A program made the position numbers and the translations under genes. 64,000 bases of DNA, taken from assembly GCF_036038375.1 (NCBI RefSeq), contig NZ_CP107935.1, positions 5,208,001 to 5,272,000 of the forward strand. Reading direction: 5' to 3'. The stretch comes from Streptomyces sp. NBC_00414. GTDB taxonomy: Bacteria; Actinomycetota; Actinomycetes; Streptomycetales; Streptomycetaceae. The notes under the pieces are model-generated. The model was not told the DNA's origin, searched no databases, and saw only the letters and a program-made list of their open reading frames with translations. Below, piece after piece: positions 43,320 to 51,973 of the stretch (within the stretch, counting starts at the first letter, position 1; the number at the start of each line of letters is the position of its first letter).

Positions 43320-46028
43320 TCAGCCCGAGGACCCTTGGAACAGGCCCCCGTTGTTGTTGCCTCTGCTGTTCCCGCCGTCCGCTTCCTCGGATTCCGAGGT
43401 CGAGGGACTCGCGCCGCCGTCCGTACCGCCGGCGTCGGTCTCGCCTTCGCTGGTTCCGCCGTCGTCCTCGCACCCGAAGCCGAAGGCACCACAGGACTCG
43501 CTCGTGGTGGGGGTGGGAGACGTCTCGGGCTTCGTCGGTGTGGCGCTCGGCGACTCGGTCTCCTCTTCCTCCTCCGTCTCGGTGGGCGTCGGGCTCACCG
43601 TCGGGGTCGGCAGGTCGTCGACGACCTCGCCGATGGGCTCGGGCGTCGGGAACTGCACGACCTTCGCGCCCTTGAGCGCCTGCTCCATGTAGTCGTGCCA
43701 GATCTCGGCCGGGAACGAGGAACCGTGGATCTTGTCCTGGTCACCCGTCCCGTACATCTCCAGGAACTCGCGCTTCTTGTTGGACTCGTCGTCGTCCATG
43801 CGGTACATGGAGATCGCGGTCGAGAGCTGCGGGGTGTACCCGACGAACCAGGCGGACTTGTTGCCGTCCGTCGTACCGGTCTTGCCCGCCACCGGCCGGT
43901 CGCTCAGCTGCGCCGAGGTACCGGTGCCCTTGTCGACGACGGTCTTGAGGACGTCGGTGACGTTGTCGGCGACCTGCGAGGTGTAGGCCTGCTTGGCCGC
44001 GTTGTCGTGCTGGAAGACCGTGCCGTCCTTGTCGGTGATCTCGTCGACCGAGTACGGCTCGTTCTGCTTGCCGCTCGCCGCGAAGGTGGCGTACGCGCCG
44101 GCCATCCGGATCGCGCTCGGGTCGGAGGTACCGATGGAGAAGGACGGGAAGCTGGCGCTGGCCAGGCTGCCTTCCTTGATCCCCGCGTCCACGGCGGACT
44201 CCCTGACCTTGTCGAGGCCGACGTCCATGCCGAGCTGGACGTACGCGGAGTTCGAGGAGACCCTCATCGCCTCACGGAGGTCGATGCGGAAGCTGGGCGC
44301 GTTGTACGACTTGTCACCGTCGTTCCGCTGCAGCCACTCCTTGTCGTCCTTGTCCTTCCAGACGGTCCCGTCGTAGTTCTCGATCTTCAGCTTGTTCTCG
44401 CCGCTGTAGATGCTCTTGGGAGAGACCCGCTTCCGCTCGTCCTGCGCCTGGATCGGCTTCAGCTCGGGGTCGCGGATGCCCCACTTCATGGCTGCCGCGA
44501 GGACGAACGGCTTGAAGGTCGAACCGACCTGGGCACCGGTCTGGTCGGCGTTGTTGGTGAAGTGCTTGGTCGCGTCCTTGCCGCCGTAGATGGCCTTGAT
44601 GGCGCCGGTCTTCGGGTCCACCGAGGCCCCGCCGAACTCGACGTCCGTGTCCGTCTCCGGGCGCGCCTTCGGGTCGATGTTCTCCTTCTGGACCTTCTTC
44701 ACCGCGGCTTCGAGCTGGCCGACCTTCTTCTTGTCGAAGGTCGTGTGGATCTCGTAGCCACCGTCACGCAGCTGCTTCTCGGTGATACCGGTCTTCTCGC
44801 TGTTGTTGACGATGTACGCCTTGGCGAGGTCGACCAGGTAACCGACCTGACCGCCCAGCTGGGCGTTGGACCGCGGACTCTGCAGCTTGGGGAAGTCGGA
44901 GTACTTACTGCGTACCGACTCCTCCAGGTGCCCGTCCTTGACCATCTCGCCGAGGATCCAGCGCCACCGGGTCTCCGCGCGCTCACGGTTGGCCGCGGGG
45001 GTGGCGGACGGGTCGATCGACTCCGCGCCCGCAGGGTCGTAGTACGTGGCGCCCTTGAGCACGGCGGCCAGGAAGGCGCACTCGCTCGGGTTGAGGTCCT
45101 CGGCGTCCTTGTCGAAGTACGTGCGTGCGGCGGCCTGGATCCCGTAGGCACCGCGGCCGTAGTAGGCCGAGTTCAGGTAGCCGGCCATGATGTCTTCTTT
45201 GTCAACATTGGCGCCGACCTTGATCGAGACGAAGAGCTCCTTGAACTTACGGGAGATCGTCTGCGACTGGTCCTCCAGCATGGCGTTCTTCACGTACTGC
45301 TGGGTGATCGTGGAGCCACCCTGCGTCTGACCGCCCTTGGCCATGTTGAACAGGGCCCGGCCGATACCCATGGGGTCGACGCCCCGGTCGTTCTCGAACG
45401 TCTTGTTCTCGGCCGAGATGACGGCGTAGCGCATCTCCTTGGGAATCCGGGAGTAGTCGATGATCTGCCGGTTCGTCTCACCACCGGTGGCGACCATCTG
45501 CGTGCCGTCGGCCCAGTAGTAGACGTTGTTCTGCGCCTCCGCCGTCTTGGCGACGTCCGGCAGGCCCACCAGCGCGTACGCGACTCCCGCGACGGCCATC
45601 ATGCTGCCGAAGAAGCCGATGAACAGTCCCGTCACGAGCTTCCAGGAGGGCACCCAACGTGCCGCCCCGTACTTGCCCGCGCGCGGGTAGTCGATGATCC
45701 GCTTCTTCGGCGGCACGGACCCACGCCCACGGCCCCGGCCGGGGCCGGTGGGCCCGCCTCGCCGGCCGCCGCCATGGCCTCCCTGCCCCGCGCCGTCGGC
45801 CGCTCTGCGTCGACCGGCGCCACTGCTGTTCCTCTGTGACGCCCGCCGGGCCTCGGCGCGGCTGCCGGACGGGCGTTCCTCACCCCCCGAGTCGTATGAA
45901 TCGGAAGGAGACTCGGTTGCTCCTCGCGGTGCCGCACGGCGGCCGGAGGACGAGCCGGTCTGGCCGCGTCGGGCCGCGGCACGTCCGCCACCCTGCGGCT
46001 GCTGCGATTTGCGACGGTGCTCGCTCAT
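43320..46028 (-). CDS. Class A penicillin-binding protein (transglycosylase/transpeptidase)
   Basis: 902-residue bifunctional PBP. A basic, Arg/Gly-rich cytoplasmic tail (1-120) precedes one membrane segment (about 128-150), then the GT51 transglycosylase (VISAENKTFEND, catalytic Glu in SAENKTFE, GGSTITQQYVKN; about 165-340) and the transpeptidase with SXXK in GSTFKPF (Ser about 504), SXN in SSNSAYVQL (about 592) and KTG in VAGKTGTTDG (about 714). The last 100 residues are a Thr/Pro/Glu/Ser-rich tail, unusually long. In S. coelicolor this position holds one of the four class A PBPs. Divergent from PadR. Confidence 0.94.
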   Translation of the reverse strand: MSEHRRKSQQPQGGGRAAARRGQTGSSSGRRAAPRGATESPSDSYDSGGEERPSGSRAEARRASQRNSSGAGRRRAADGAGQGGHGGGRRGGPTGPGRGRGRGSVPPKKRIIDYPRAGKYGAARWVPSWKLVTGLFIGFFGSMMAVAGVAYALVGLPDVAKTAEAQNNVYYWADGTQMVATGGETNRQIIDYSRIPKEMRYAVISAENKTFENDRGVDPMGIGRALFNMAKGGQTQGGSTITQQYVKNAMLEDQSQTISRKFKELFVSIKVGANVDKEDIMAGYLNSAYYGRGAYGIQAAARTYFDKDAEDLNPSECAFLAAVLKGATYYDPAGAESIDPSATPAANRERAETRWRWILGEMVKDGHLEESVRSKYSDFPKLQSPRSNAQLGGQVGYLVDLAKAYIVNNSEKTGITEKQLRDGGYEIHTTFDKKKVGQLEAAVKKVQKENIDPKARPETDTDVEFGGASVDPKTGAIKAIYGGKDATKHFTNNADQTGAQVGSTFKPFVLAAAMKWGIRDPELKPIQAQDERKRVSPKSIYSGENKLKIENYDGTVWKDKDDKEWLQRNDGDKSYNAPSFRIDLREAMRVSSNSAYVQLGMDVGLDKVRESAVDAGIKEGSLASASFPSFSIGTSDPSAIRMAGAYATFAASGKQNEPYSVDEITDKDGTVFQHDNAAKQAYTSQVADNVTDVLKTVVDKGTGTSAQLSDRPVAGKTGTTDGNKSAWFVGYTPQLSTAISMYRMDDDESNKKREFLEMYGTGDQDKIHGSSFPAEIWHDYMEQALKGAKVVQFPTPEPIGEVVDDLPTPTVSPTPTETEEEEETESPSATPTKPETSPTPTTSESCGAFGFGCEDDGGTSEGETDAGGTDGGASPSTSESEEADGGNSRGNNNGGLFQGSSG

Positions 46029-46330
46029 CGAACGATTACTCCTCGGGCAGGCGCACCTGAGCGCACCTGGAAACGGCGGCTGGTTTCCGGTCCCCCCGAA
46101 GTACGGATGCGGTCGTTTTTACATTCATCCGTACTGCACCGAGGACAAGGACGTCCCCAGGCGTCACTCGGTTCCCGGTGGTTTGCATGGCGGACAGACT
46201 ACGCACCGTCAAAACCTGCCTAGCACCGAAGTTCACCCCAAACCAGGCAACTTGCTTCCTACGAATCGGTGATGTGACGCCGTTCACCGTGCCCCCTCTT
46301 GTCGCAGGGGGAGGACCGATCTATCGTGTC

Positions 46331-46351
46331 GATGTATCGAGTCGATACATC
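46331..46351. promoter_or_regulatory. Likely PadR operator
   Basis: GATGTATCGA-G-TCGATACATC, a perfect 10-base inverted repeat around one base, 52 bases before the PadR gene. The match to a dimeric PadR-type operator and the location between divergent genes support it. Confidence 0.7.
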
Positions 46352-46402
46352 AGCTCGGCATAAAGACCGTCACGGCAGGACCGCGGCAGAGAGGAGGCGA
46401 CG

Positions 46403-47086
46403 ATGAGCCGGCGTGCCGGAATCCTTGAGTTCGCCGTCCTCGGCCTTCTCCGCGAGTCCCCGATGCACGGCTATGAGCTGCGCAAACGTCTCAATACGTC
46501 ACTGGGTGTGTTCCGTGCTTTCAGCTACGGAACGCTCTACCCCTGCCTCAAGACGCTGGTCACCAACGGCTGGTTGATCGAGGAGCCGGGGAACACCTCC
46601 GAGGACGCCCTCGCGGCGCCGCTCGCAGGACGTCGCGCCAAGATCGTCTACCGGTTGACGGCGGAAGGTAAGGAACACTTCGAGGACCTCCTCTCGCAGA
46701 CGGGTCCCGACGCGTACGAGGACGAACATTTCGCTGCTCGTTTCGCCTTTTTCGGCCAGACGTCACGGGATGTACGGATGCGGGTCCTCGAAGGCCGCCG
46801 CAGCCGCCTCGAAGAGCGCCTGGAGAAGATGCGCGCCTCGCTGGCGCGCACCCGGGAGCGACTCGACGACTACACGCTTGAGCTCCAGCGCCACGGAATG
46901 GAGTCCGTGGAGCGCGAAGTGCGCTGGCTGAACGAGCTCATCGAGAGCGAGCGGGCGGGACGGGACCATCGGCGTCCCGGACCCGACGGCTCCGCTCAGC
47001 AGGACAACACATCTGGGGAGTCGGGCGGCCTGCCCCGGCCCGGGGTCACCCCCGGGCCGGATCCGTCCGACGACACTGCCACGTGA
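46403..47086 (+). CDS. PadR-family transcriptional regulator
   Basis: 227 residues. PadR winged helix at about 5-75 (EFAVLGLLRESPMHGYELRK, YGTLYPCLKTLVTNGWL, then the wing) followed by a long C-terminal dimerisation helix (about 105-175) and a disordered tail. ATG 46403 with AGAGGAG eight bases upstream. Its stop overlaps GTG 47083 and the ino1 gene starts 45 bases further, so the two form one transcription unit; the palindrome at 46331-46351 is a likely operator. Confidence 0.94.
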   Translation: MSRRAGILEFAVLGLLRESPMHGYELRKRLNTSLGVFRAFSYGTLYPCLKTLVTNGWLIEEPGNTSEDALAAPLAGRRAKIVYRLTAEGKEHFEDLLSQTGPDAYEDEHFAARFAFFGQTSRDVRMRVLEGRRSRLEERLEKMRASLARTRERLDDYTLELQRHGMESVEREVRWLNELIESERAGRDHRRPGPDGSAQQDNTSGESGGLPRPGVTPGPDPSDDTAT

Positions 47087-47130
47087 AGTCCTCTCAGGGC
47101 TTCACCGAGTACACACAGGGAGCAACCGGA

Positions 47131-48213
47131 ATGGGTTCGGTTCGCGTAGCCATCGTCGGCGTGGGCAACTGCGCCGCCTCGCTGGTTCAGGGCGTCGAGT
47201 ACTACAAGGACGCCGACCCGGCGTCCAAGGTGCCGGGCCTGATGCACGTTCAGTTCGGCGAATACCACGTGGGTGACGTCGAGTTCGTCGCCGCCTTCGA
47301 CGTCGACGCGAAGAAGGTCGGCCTCGACCTCTCGGACGCCATCGGCGCCAGCGAGAACAACACCATCAAGATCTGTGACGTCCCGAACAAGGGCATCACG
47401 GTCCAGCGCGGCCACACCTATGACGGGCTCGGCAAGTACTACCGCGAGACCATCGAGGAGTCGACCGAGGCTCCGGTCGACATCGTCCAGATCCTCAGGG
47501 ACAAGCAGGTGGACGTCCTCATCTGCTACCTGCCCGTCGGTTCCGAGGACGCGGCGAAGTTCTACGCCCAGTGCGCCATCGACGCCAAGGTCGCGTTCGT
47601 CAACGCTCTGCCGGTCTTCATCGCCGGCACCAAGGAGTGGGCGGACAAGTTCACCGAGGCGGGCGTCCCGATCGTCGGCGACGACATCAAGTCGCAGGTC
47701 GGCGCCACCATCACGCACCGTGTGATGGCGAAGCTGTTCGAGGACCGCGGTGTCCGTCTTGAGCGCACCATGCAGCTCAACGTCGGCGGCAACATGGACT
47801 TCAAGAACATGCTGGAGCGCGACCGCCTGGAGTCCAAGAAGATCTCGAAGACGCAGGCCGTCACCTCGCAGATCCCCGACCGTGACATGGGCGCGAAGAA
47901 CGTCCACATCGGTCCCTCGGACTACGTGGCCTGGCTCGACGACCGCAAGTGGGCGTACGTCCGTCTTGAGGGCCGTGCCTTCGGTGACGTCCCGCTGAAC
48001 CTGGAGTACAAGCTGGAGGTCTGGGACTCCCCGAACTCCGCGGGTGTCATCATCGACGCCCTGCGCGCCGCGAAGATCGCCAAGGACCGCGGCATCGGCG
48101 GTCCGATCCTCTCCGCGTCCAGCTACTTCATGAAGTCCCCGCCGGTCCAGTACTTCGACGACGAGGCCTACGACAACGTCGAGAAGTTCATCAAGGGCGA
48201 GGTCGAGCGCTGA
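47131..48213 (+). CDS. ino1: Inositol-3-phosphate synthase
   Basis: 360 residues, the short actinobacterial form of myo-inositol-phosphate synthase: Rossmann start VAIVGVGNCAASLVQG, then VEFVAAFDVDAKKVG, GKYYRETIEES, LPVGSEDAAKFYAQCAIDAK and LNVGGNMDFKNMLE. It makes inositol phosphate for mycothiol, phosphatidylinositol and lipoglycans. ATG 47131 with AGGGAGC upstream; a GTG at 47083 overlapping the padR stop would add 16 residues. Second gene after padR; the S. coelicolor gene here (SCO3899) is the inositol synthase. Confidence 0.94.
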   Translation: MGSVRVAIVGVGNCAASLVQGVEYYKDADPASKVPGLMHVQFGEYHVGDVEFVAAFDVDAKKVGLDLSDAIGASENNTIKICDVPNKGITVQRGHTYDGLGKYYRETIEESTEAPVDIVQILRDKQVDVLICYLPVGSEDAAKFYAQCAIDAKVAFVNALPVFIAGTKEWADKFTEAGVPIVGDDIKSQVGATITHRVMAKLFEDRGVRLERTMQLNVGGNMDFKNMLERDRLESKKISKTQAVTSQIPDRDMGAKNVHIGPSDYVAWLDDRKWAYVRLEGRAFGDVPLNLEYKLEVWDSPNSAGVIIDALRAAKIAKDRGIGGPILSASSYFMKSPPVQYFDDEAYDNVEKFIKGEVER

Positions 48214-48238
48214 AGGCTCGTCCCACGCACGGCTGTTG

Positions 48239-48269
48239 AGGGTCCCCGGAGCGATGCTCCGGGGACCCT
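48239..48269 (+). terminator. Terminator after ino1
   Basis: AGGGTCCCCGGAGC (48239-48252) pairs with GCTCCGGGGACCCT (48256-48269), 14 base pairs, then TTTCCC. Confidence 0.8.
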
Positions 48270-48293
48270 TTCCCTTGTGCGAGGCTGTAACCC

Positions 48294-49559
48294 ATGGCTG
48301 TCGTAGGTGACCTGCGCGTACTCCTGCGCTTCCACAATTTCCGGCGTCTGCTCGCCGTACGGCTGCTGTCGCAGGGCGCCGACGGGGTCTACCAGGTCGC
48401 TCTCGCCACCTACGTCGTCTTCTCACCGGAGAAACAGACCTCGGCCGCCGCGATCGCCTCCGCGATGGCGGTCCTGCTCCTCCCGTACTCCCTCGTCGGC
48501 CCCTTCGCTGGCGTCCTCCTGGACCGCTGGAGACGCCGCCAGGTCTTCCTGTACGGAAACCTGCTGCGGGCGCTCCTCGCGGCCCTGACGGCCGTTCTGA
48601 TGCTCAGCGGGGTGCCGGACCAGCTCTTCTACGCCTCCGCGCTGTGCGTGACCGCCGTCAACCGGTTCGTGCTCGCGGGCCTGTCCGCCGCCCTGCCCCG
48701 CGTCGTCGACCCCGAGCGCCTGGTGATGGCCAACTCCCTGTCGCCCACGGCCGGAACACTCGCCGCGACCCTCGGCGGCGGCCTCGCCTTCGTCGTACGC
48801 CTCGTCGGCTCCGACTCCGACGCGGTGGTCGTCCTCGTGGGAGCGGCCCTGTACGTGTGCTCCGCGCTCGCCTCGCTGCGCCTGGCCCCGGATCTGCTGG
48901 GACCCGACCGGCAGTCGGCGCGACCGCGGCTGAGGGCGGTGGTGCTCGGCACAGCACGCGGCATGGTGGCGGGCGTACGTCATCTGACCGAGCCCGCACG
49001 CCGGGAGGCCGCCTGGGCGCTGACCGCGATGACCCTGATGCGCTTCTGCTACGGAGCGCTGACGGTCATGGTGCTGATGCTCTGCCGGTACGCCTGGTCG
49101 TCCGGCCCCGACGACGACGGGCTCGCCCTGCTCGGCCTGGCCGTGGGGTTCTCCGGAGCGGGCTTCTTCGCCGCGGCCCTGCTGACGCCGGCGGGAGCGA
49201 GCCGGCTCGGGCCCGGTGGCTGGATCATCGCCTGCGCCGCTTCCGCCGCGGTTCTGGAACCGGCGCTGGGCCTCACGTTCGCCGAAGTCCCGCTCCTGAT
49301 CGCGGCCTTCGTGCTGGGCCTGACCACCCAGGGCGCGAAGATCGCCACGGACACCGTGGTCCAGTCGTCCGTCGAGGACGGCTTCCGTGGCCGGATCTTC
49401 GCCGTTTACGACGTCCTGTTCAACGTCGCCTTCGTCGGCGCCGCCGGAGTAGCCGCCCTGATGCTGCCGCCTGACGGCCGATCCGTGGCGCTTGTGGTCA
49501 CGGTGGCCGTTATCTACGGGGCAGTTGCTGCGGCTATGGCCCGCTTTGCGCGCCAGTAA
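48294..49559 (+). CDS. MFS transporter
   Basis: 421 residues, 12 hydrophobic segments. The N-terminus (FRRLLAVRLLSQGADGVYQV) and the GPFAGVLLDRWRRRQVFL loop are those of the major facilitator superfamily, closest to the large group of putative drug or metabolite exporters (MFS_1/DHA3-type). No substrate can be assigned. Follows the ino1 terminator; GAGG nine bases before ATG 48294. Confidence 0.88.
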   Translation: MAVVGDLRVLLRFHNFRRLLAVRLLSQGADGVYQVALATYVVFSPEKQTSAAAIASAMAVLLLPYSLVGPFAGVLLDRWRRRQVFLYGNLLRALLAALTAVLMLSGVPDQLFYASALCVTAVNRFVLAGLSAALPRVVDPERLVMANSLSPTAGTLAATLGGGLAFVVRLVGSDSDAVVVLVGAALYVCSALASLRLAPDLLGPDRQSARPRLRAVVLGTARGMVAGVRHLTEPARREAAWALTAMTLMRFCYGALTVMVLMLCRYAWSSGPDDDGLALLGLAVGFSGAGFFAAALLTPAGASRLGPGGWIIACAASAAVLEPALGLTFAEVPLLIAAFVLGLTTQGAKIATDTVVQSSVEDGFRGRIFAVYDVLFNVAFVGAAGVAALMLPPDGRSVALVVTVAVIYGAVAAAMARFARQ

Positions 49560-49673
49560 GTGTCACATCAAGGACACAGAGCCCCTCCGGGCTACGGAGT
49601 TGTCAGTGGGGCCCGGTAGCTTACGTGCGTCTTATTTCGCGCCACGCGCTCCACGTTCGAGGGGGACCCCCAA

Positions 49674-50147
49674 GTGACCACGCCGCCGCCGCAGGGCCAG
49701 AATCCGTTCGCTCAGGGCCAGCCGCCCCAGGGCCAGCCGCCTCAGGGGAATCCCTACGCGCAGCAGCCGCCGCCGGAGGGCTACCCCCAGCAGCCGAACG
49801 CTCCGTACGCGCCGGTCCCGCCCGAGCCGCCGAAGCGCAACCTCAAGAAGTACCTGCGTTTCGCAGTCCCCGTCGTCGTCCTCATAGTCGCCGTCGGTGG
49901 CTGGCTGGCGAGCCGTGACGATGCCGCGCAGGCCAAGGTCGGCGACTGCATGAGCATCGGCAACCCGAACAGCACCACCGACCCGGAGCTTGAGGTCGTG
50001 GACTGCGGCAACTCCAAGGCCGCGTACAAGGTCGAGCAGAAGAAGAGCGACGACTCGGGCTGCGACCGCACCAAGTACGCCGAGTACACCGAGACCGGCG
50101 GCAGCAGCGACTTCACCCTCTGCCTGTCGGAGTACTCCTCCAAGTAA
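49674..50147 (+). CDS. LppU/SCO3897-type membrane-anchored protein
   Basis: 157 residues. Low-complexity Pro/Gln-rich cytoplasmic part (1-55, repeats like QGQPPQG), one hydrophobic segment (about 62-80, FAVPVVVLIVAVGGWLA), then an extracytoplasmic domain with four Cys (KVGDCMSIGNP, VVDCGNSKA, SDDSGCDRTK, FTLCLSEY). The family is known in actinobacteria as LppU/SCO3897, of unknown function. GTG 49674. A palindrome terminator with parS follows immediately. Confidence 0.88.
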   Translation: MTTPPPQGQNPFAQGQPPQGQPPQGNPYAQQPPPEGYPQQPNAPYAPVPPEPPKRNLKKYLRFAVPVVVLIVAVGGWLASRDDAAQAKVGDCMSIGNPNSTTDPELEVVDCGNSKAAYKVEQKKSDDSGCDRTKYAEYTETGGSSDFTLCLSEYSSK

Positions 50148-50162
50148 GAGCCCGCTGACGCG

Positions 50163-50198
50163 CGAAGGCCGTTGTTTCACGTGAAACAACGGCCTTCG
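50163..50198. terminator. 36-base palindromic terminator with parS at its centre
   Basis: Perfect inverted repeat (arms CGAAGGCCGTT and complement) around GTTTCACGTGAAAC, immediately after the LppU-type gene. Confidence 0.82.
50174..50187. promoter_or_regulatory. parS site 11, centre of terminator palindrome
   Basis: Perfect GTTTCACGTGAAAC, centred on the 50163-50198 palindrome. Confidence 0.92.
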
Positions 50199-50214
50199 GC
50201 GTATCCGGCTTCTG

Positions 50215-50256
50215 TCGGCTGGGGTCATGTTTCACGTGAAACATGACCCCAGCCGA
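50215..50256. terminator. 42-base palindromic terminator with parS at its centre
   Basis: Perfect inverted repeat (arms TCGGCTGGGGTCAT and complement) around GTTTCACGTGAAAC, just before the pcnA stop at 50271, so it can terminate the leftward gene as well. Confidence 0.8.
50229..50242. promoter_or_regulatory. parS site 12, centre of terminator palindrome
   Basis: Perfect GTTTCACGTGAAAC, centred on the 50215-50256 palindrome, 55 bases from site 11. Confidence 0.92.
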
Positions 50257-50270
50257 TCGCGCCCGCGCTC

Positions 50271-51737
50271 TCAGCTCTGCTGCGCCCACCACTCCTTGAG
50301 GGCCGACACCGCCGCGTCGTACTCCATCGGCCCGTTCTCCAGACGCAGTTCCAACAGGAACTTGTAGGCCTGGCCGATGGCCGGGCCCGGCCCGATGTCC
50401 AGGACCTTCATGATCTGGTTGCCGTCGAGGTCGGGCCGGATCGCGTCCAGCTCCTCCTGGTCCTGGAGCTGAGCCACGCGCTCCTCCAGACCGTCATAGG
50501 CGCGGGAGAGGGCGGTGGCCTTGCGCTTGTTCCGGGTCGTGCAGTCGGAGCGGGTCAGCTTGTGCAGGCGGTCGAGGAGCGGACCCGCGTCCCGGACGTA
50601 GCGGCGGACCGCCGAGTCGGTCCACTCGCCGGTGCCGTAGCCGTGGAAGCGCAGGTGCAGCTCCACCAGCCGCGAGACATCCCTCACCAGCTCGTTGGAG
50701 TACTTGAGCTCGGTCATCCGCTTCTTGGTCATCTTGGCCCCCACCACCTCGTGGTGGTGGAAGGAGACCCGCCCGTCGTCCTCGAAGCGACGCGTCCGCG
50801 GCTTGCCGATGTCGTGCAGCAGCGCGGCCAGACGCAGAGTGAGGTCCGGGCCGTTCTCCTCCAGCGCCATCGCCTGCTCCAGGACGATCAGCGAGTGGTC
50901 GTAGACGTCCTTGTGCCGGTGGTGCTCGTCCCGCTCCAGACGCAGCGCCGGCAGCTCGGGCAGCACGCGGTCGGCGAGCCCCGTGTCGACGAGCAGCGTC
51001 AGCCCCTTGCGCGGGTGCGCGGAGAGGATCAGCTTGTTCAGCTCCTCACGCACCCGCTCCGCCGAGACGATCTCGATACGGTCGGCCATGGCCTTCATGG
51101 CCGCGACGACGTCCGACGCCACCTCGAAGTCGAGCTGCGCCGCGAAGCGCGCGGCCCGCATCATCCGCAGCGGGTCGTCGGAGAAGGACGACTCGGGCGT
51201 CCCGGGGGTCCGCAGGACACGGGCGGCGAGATCGTCGAGCCCGCCGTGCGGATCGATGAACGTCTTCCCGGGAAGCGCCACGGCCATCGCGTTCACCGTG
51301 AAGTCACGGCGCACCAGGTCCTGCTCGATGGAGTCCCCGTAGGACACCTCGGGCTTGCGCGAGGTCCGGTCGTACGCCTCGGAGCGGTACGTCGTCACCT
51401 CGATCTCGAAGCTCTGCACGACGTCACCGACGCGGGCGTCCTTCTGCGCCCCCACCGTGCCGAAGGCGATACCGACCTCCCACAGGGAGTCGGCCCAGGG
51501 CCGCATGATCTTCAGTACGTCGTCGGGGCGGGCGTCGGTGGTGAAATCCAGGTCGTTGCCGAGCCGGCCGAGGAGGGCGTCCCGGACCGAACCGCCGACG
51601 AGGGCGAGAGAGAAGCCGGCCTCCTGAAAACGGCGGGCGAGTTCATCCGCGACGGGGGACACCCGCAGCAGCTCGCTCACCGCGCGGCTCTGCACCTGAC
51701 TCAGTGCACTGGGACTGTCTTCGTTGGCGTTCGACAC
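50271..51737 (-). CDS. pcnA: CCA tRNA nucleotidyltransferase
   Basis: 488 residues. Class II nucleotidyltransferase head: GGSVRDALLGRLGNDLDFTT, with catalytic Asp pair, then RDFTVNAMAVALPGKTFIDP; HD domain later (LLHDIGKPRTRRFED). Adds or repairs the 3' CCA of tRNA; the gene is annotated pcnA in streptomycete genomes by old homology to poly(A) polymerase. ATG at 51737. Its place, opposite to the large-membrane-protein-murJ-sigM block, is the same as in M. tuberculosis. Confidence 0.93.
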   Translation of the reverse strand: MSNANEDSPSALSQVQSRAVSELLRVSPVADELARRFQEAGFSLALVGGSVRDALLGRLGNDLDFTTDARPDDVLKIMRPWADSLWEVGIAFGTVGAQKDARVGDVVQSFEIEVTTYRSEAYDRTSRKPEVSYGDSIEQDLVRRDFTVNAMAVALPGKTFIDPHGGLDDLAARVLRTPGTPESSFSDDPLRMMRAARFAAQLDFEVASDVVAAMKAMADRIEIVSAERVREELNKLILSAHPRKGLTLLVDTGLADRVLPELPALRLERDEHHRHKDVYDHSLIVLEQAMALEENGPDLTLRLAALLHDIGKPRTRRFEDDGRVSFHHHEVVGAKMTKKRMTELKYSNELVRDVSRLVELHLRFHGYGTGEWTDSAVRRYVRDAGPLLDRLHKLTRSDCTTRNKRKATALSRAYDGLEERVAQLQDQEELDAIRPDLDGNQIMKVLDIGPGPAIGQAYKFLLELRLENGPMEYDAAVSALKEWWAQQS

Positions 51738-51973
51738 AACAGAAAAGGGTACGTGGCCCCGATGCCCGAGGGCGCCTTCATTAAAAGTGCACAGGTCTCT
51801 CCCCCTGTTCAGGGTGGGGACACTGCCCTAGATACGCCCACATAGAGGGACAGCGGGCACTCTTCTTCCGATCTTGTGGAGCGGACCGCGGCACTTACCC
51901 TCCGCGCGCATCGTTACCATGCGTGGACGCACATTCCGACGACCACTGACGACGACGAGGGACGGGCGAGCGC
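51738..51973. other. Divergent promoter region pcnA / SCO3895-type gene
   Basis: 236 bases between two divergent starts. The region is moderately A/T-rich around 51780-51790 (TTCATTAAAAG) and must hold promoters for both. No operator recognised. Confidence 0.35.

Noticed and set aside
43314..45839. An 841-codon plus-strand frame opposite the class A PBP
   Set aside because: Shadow of the PBP gene; no recognisable domain.
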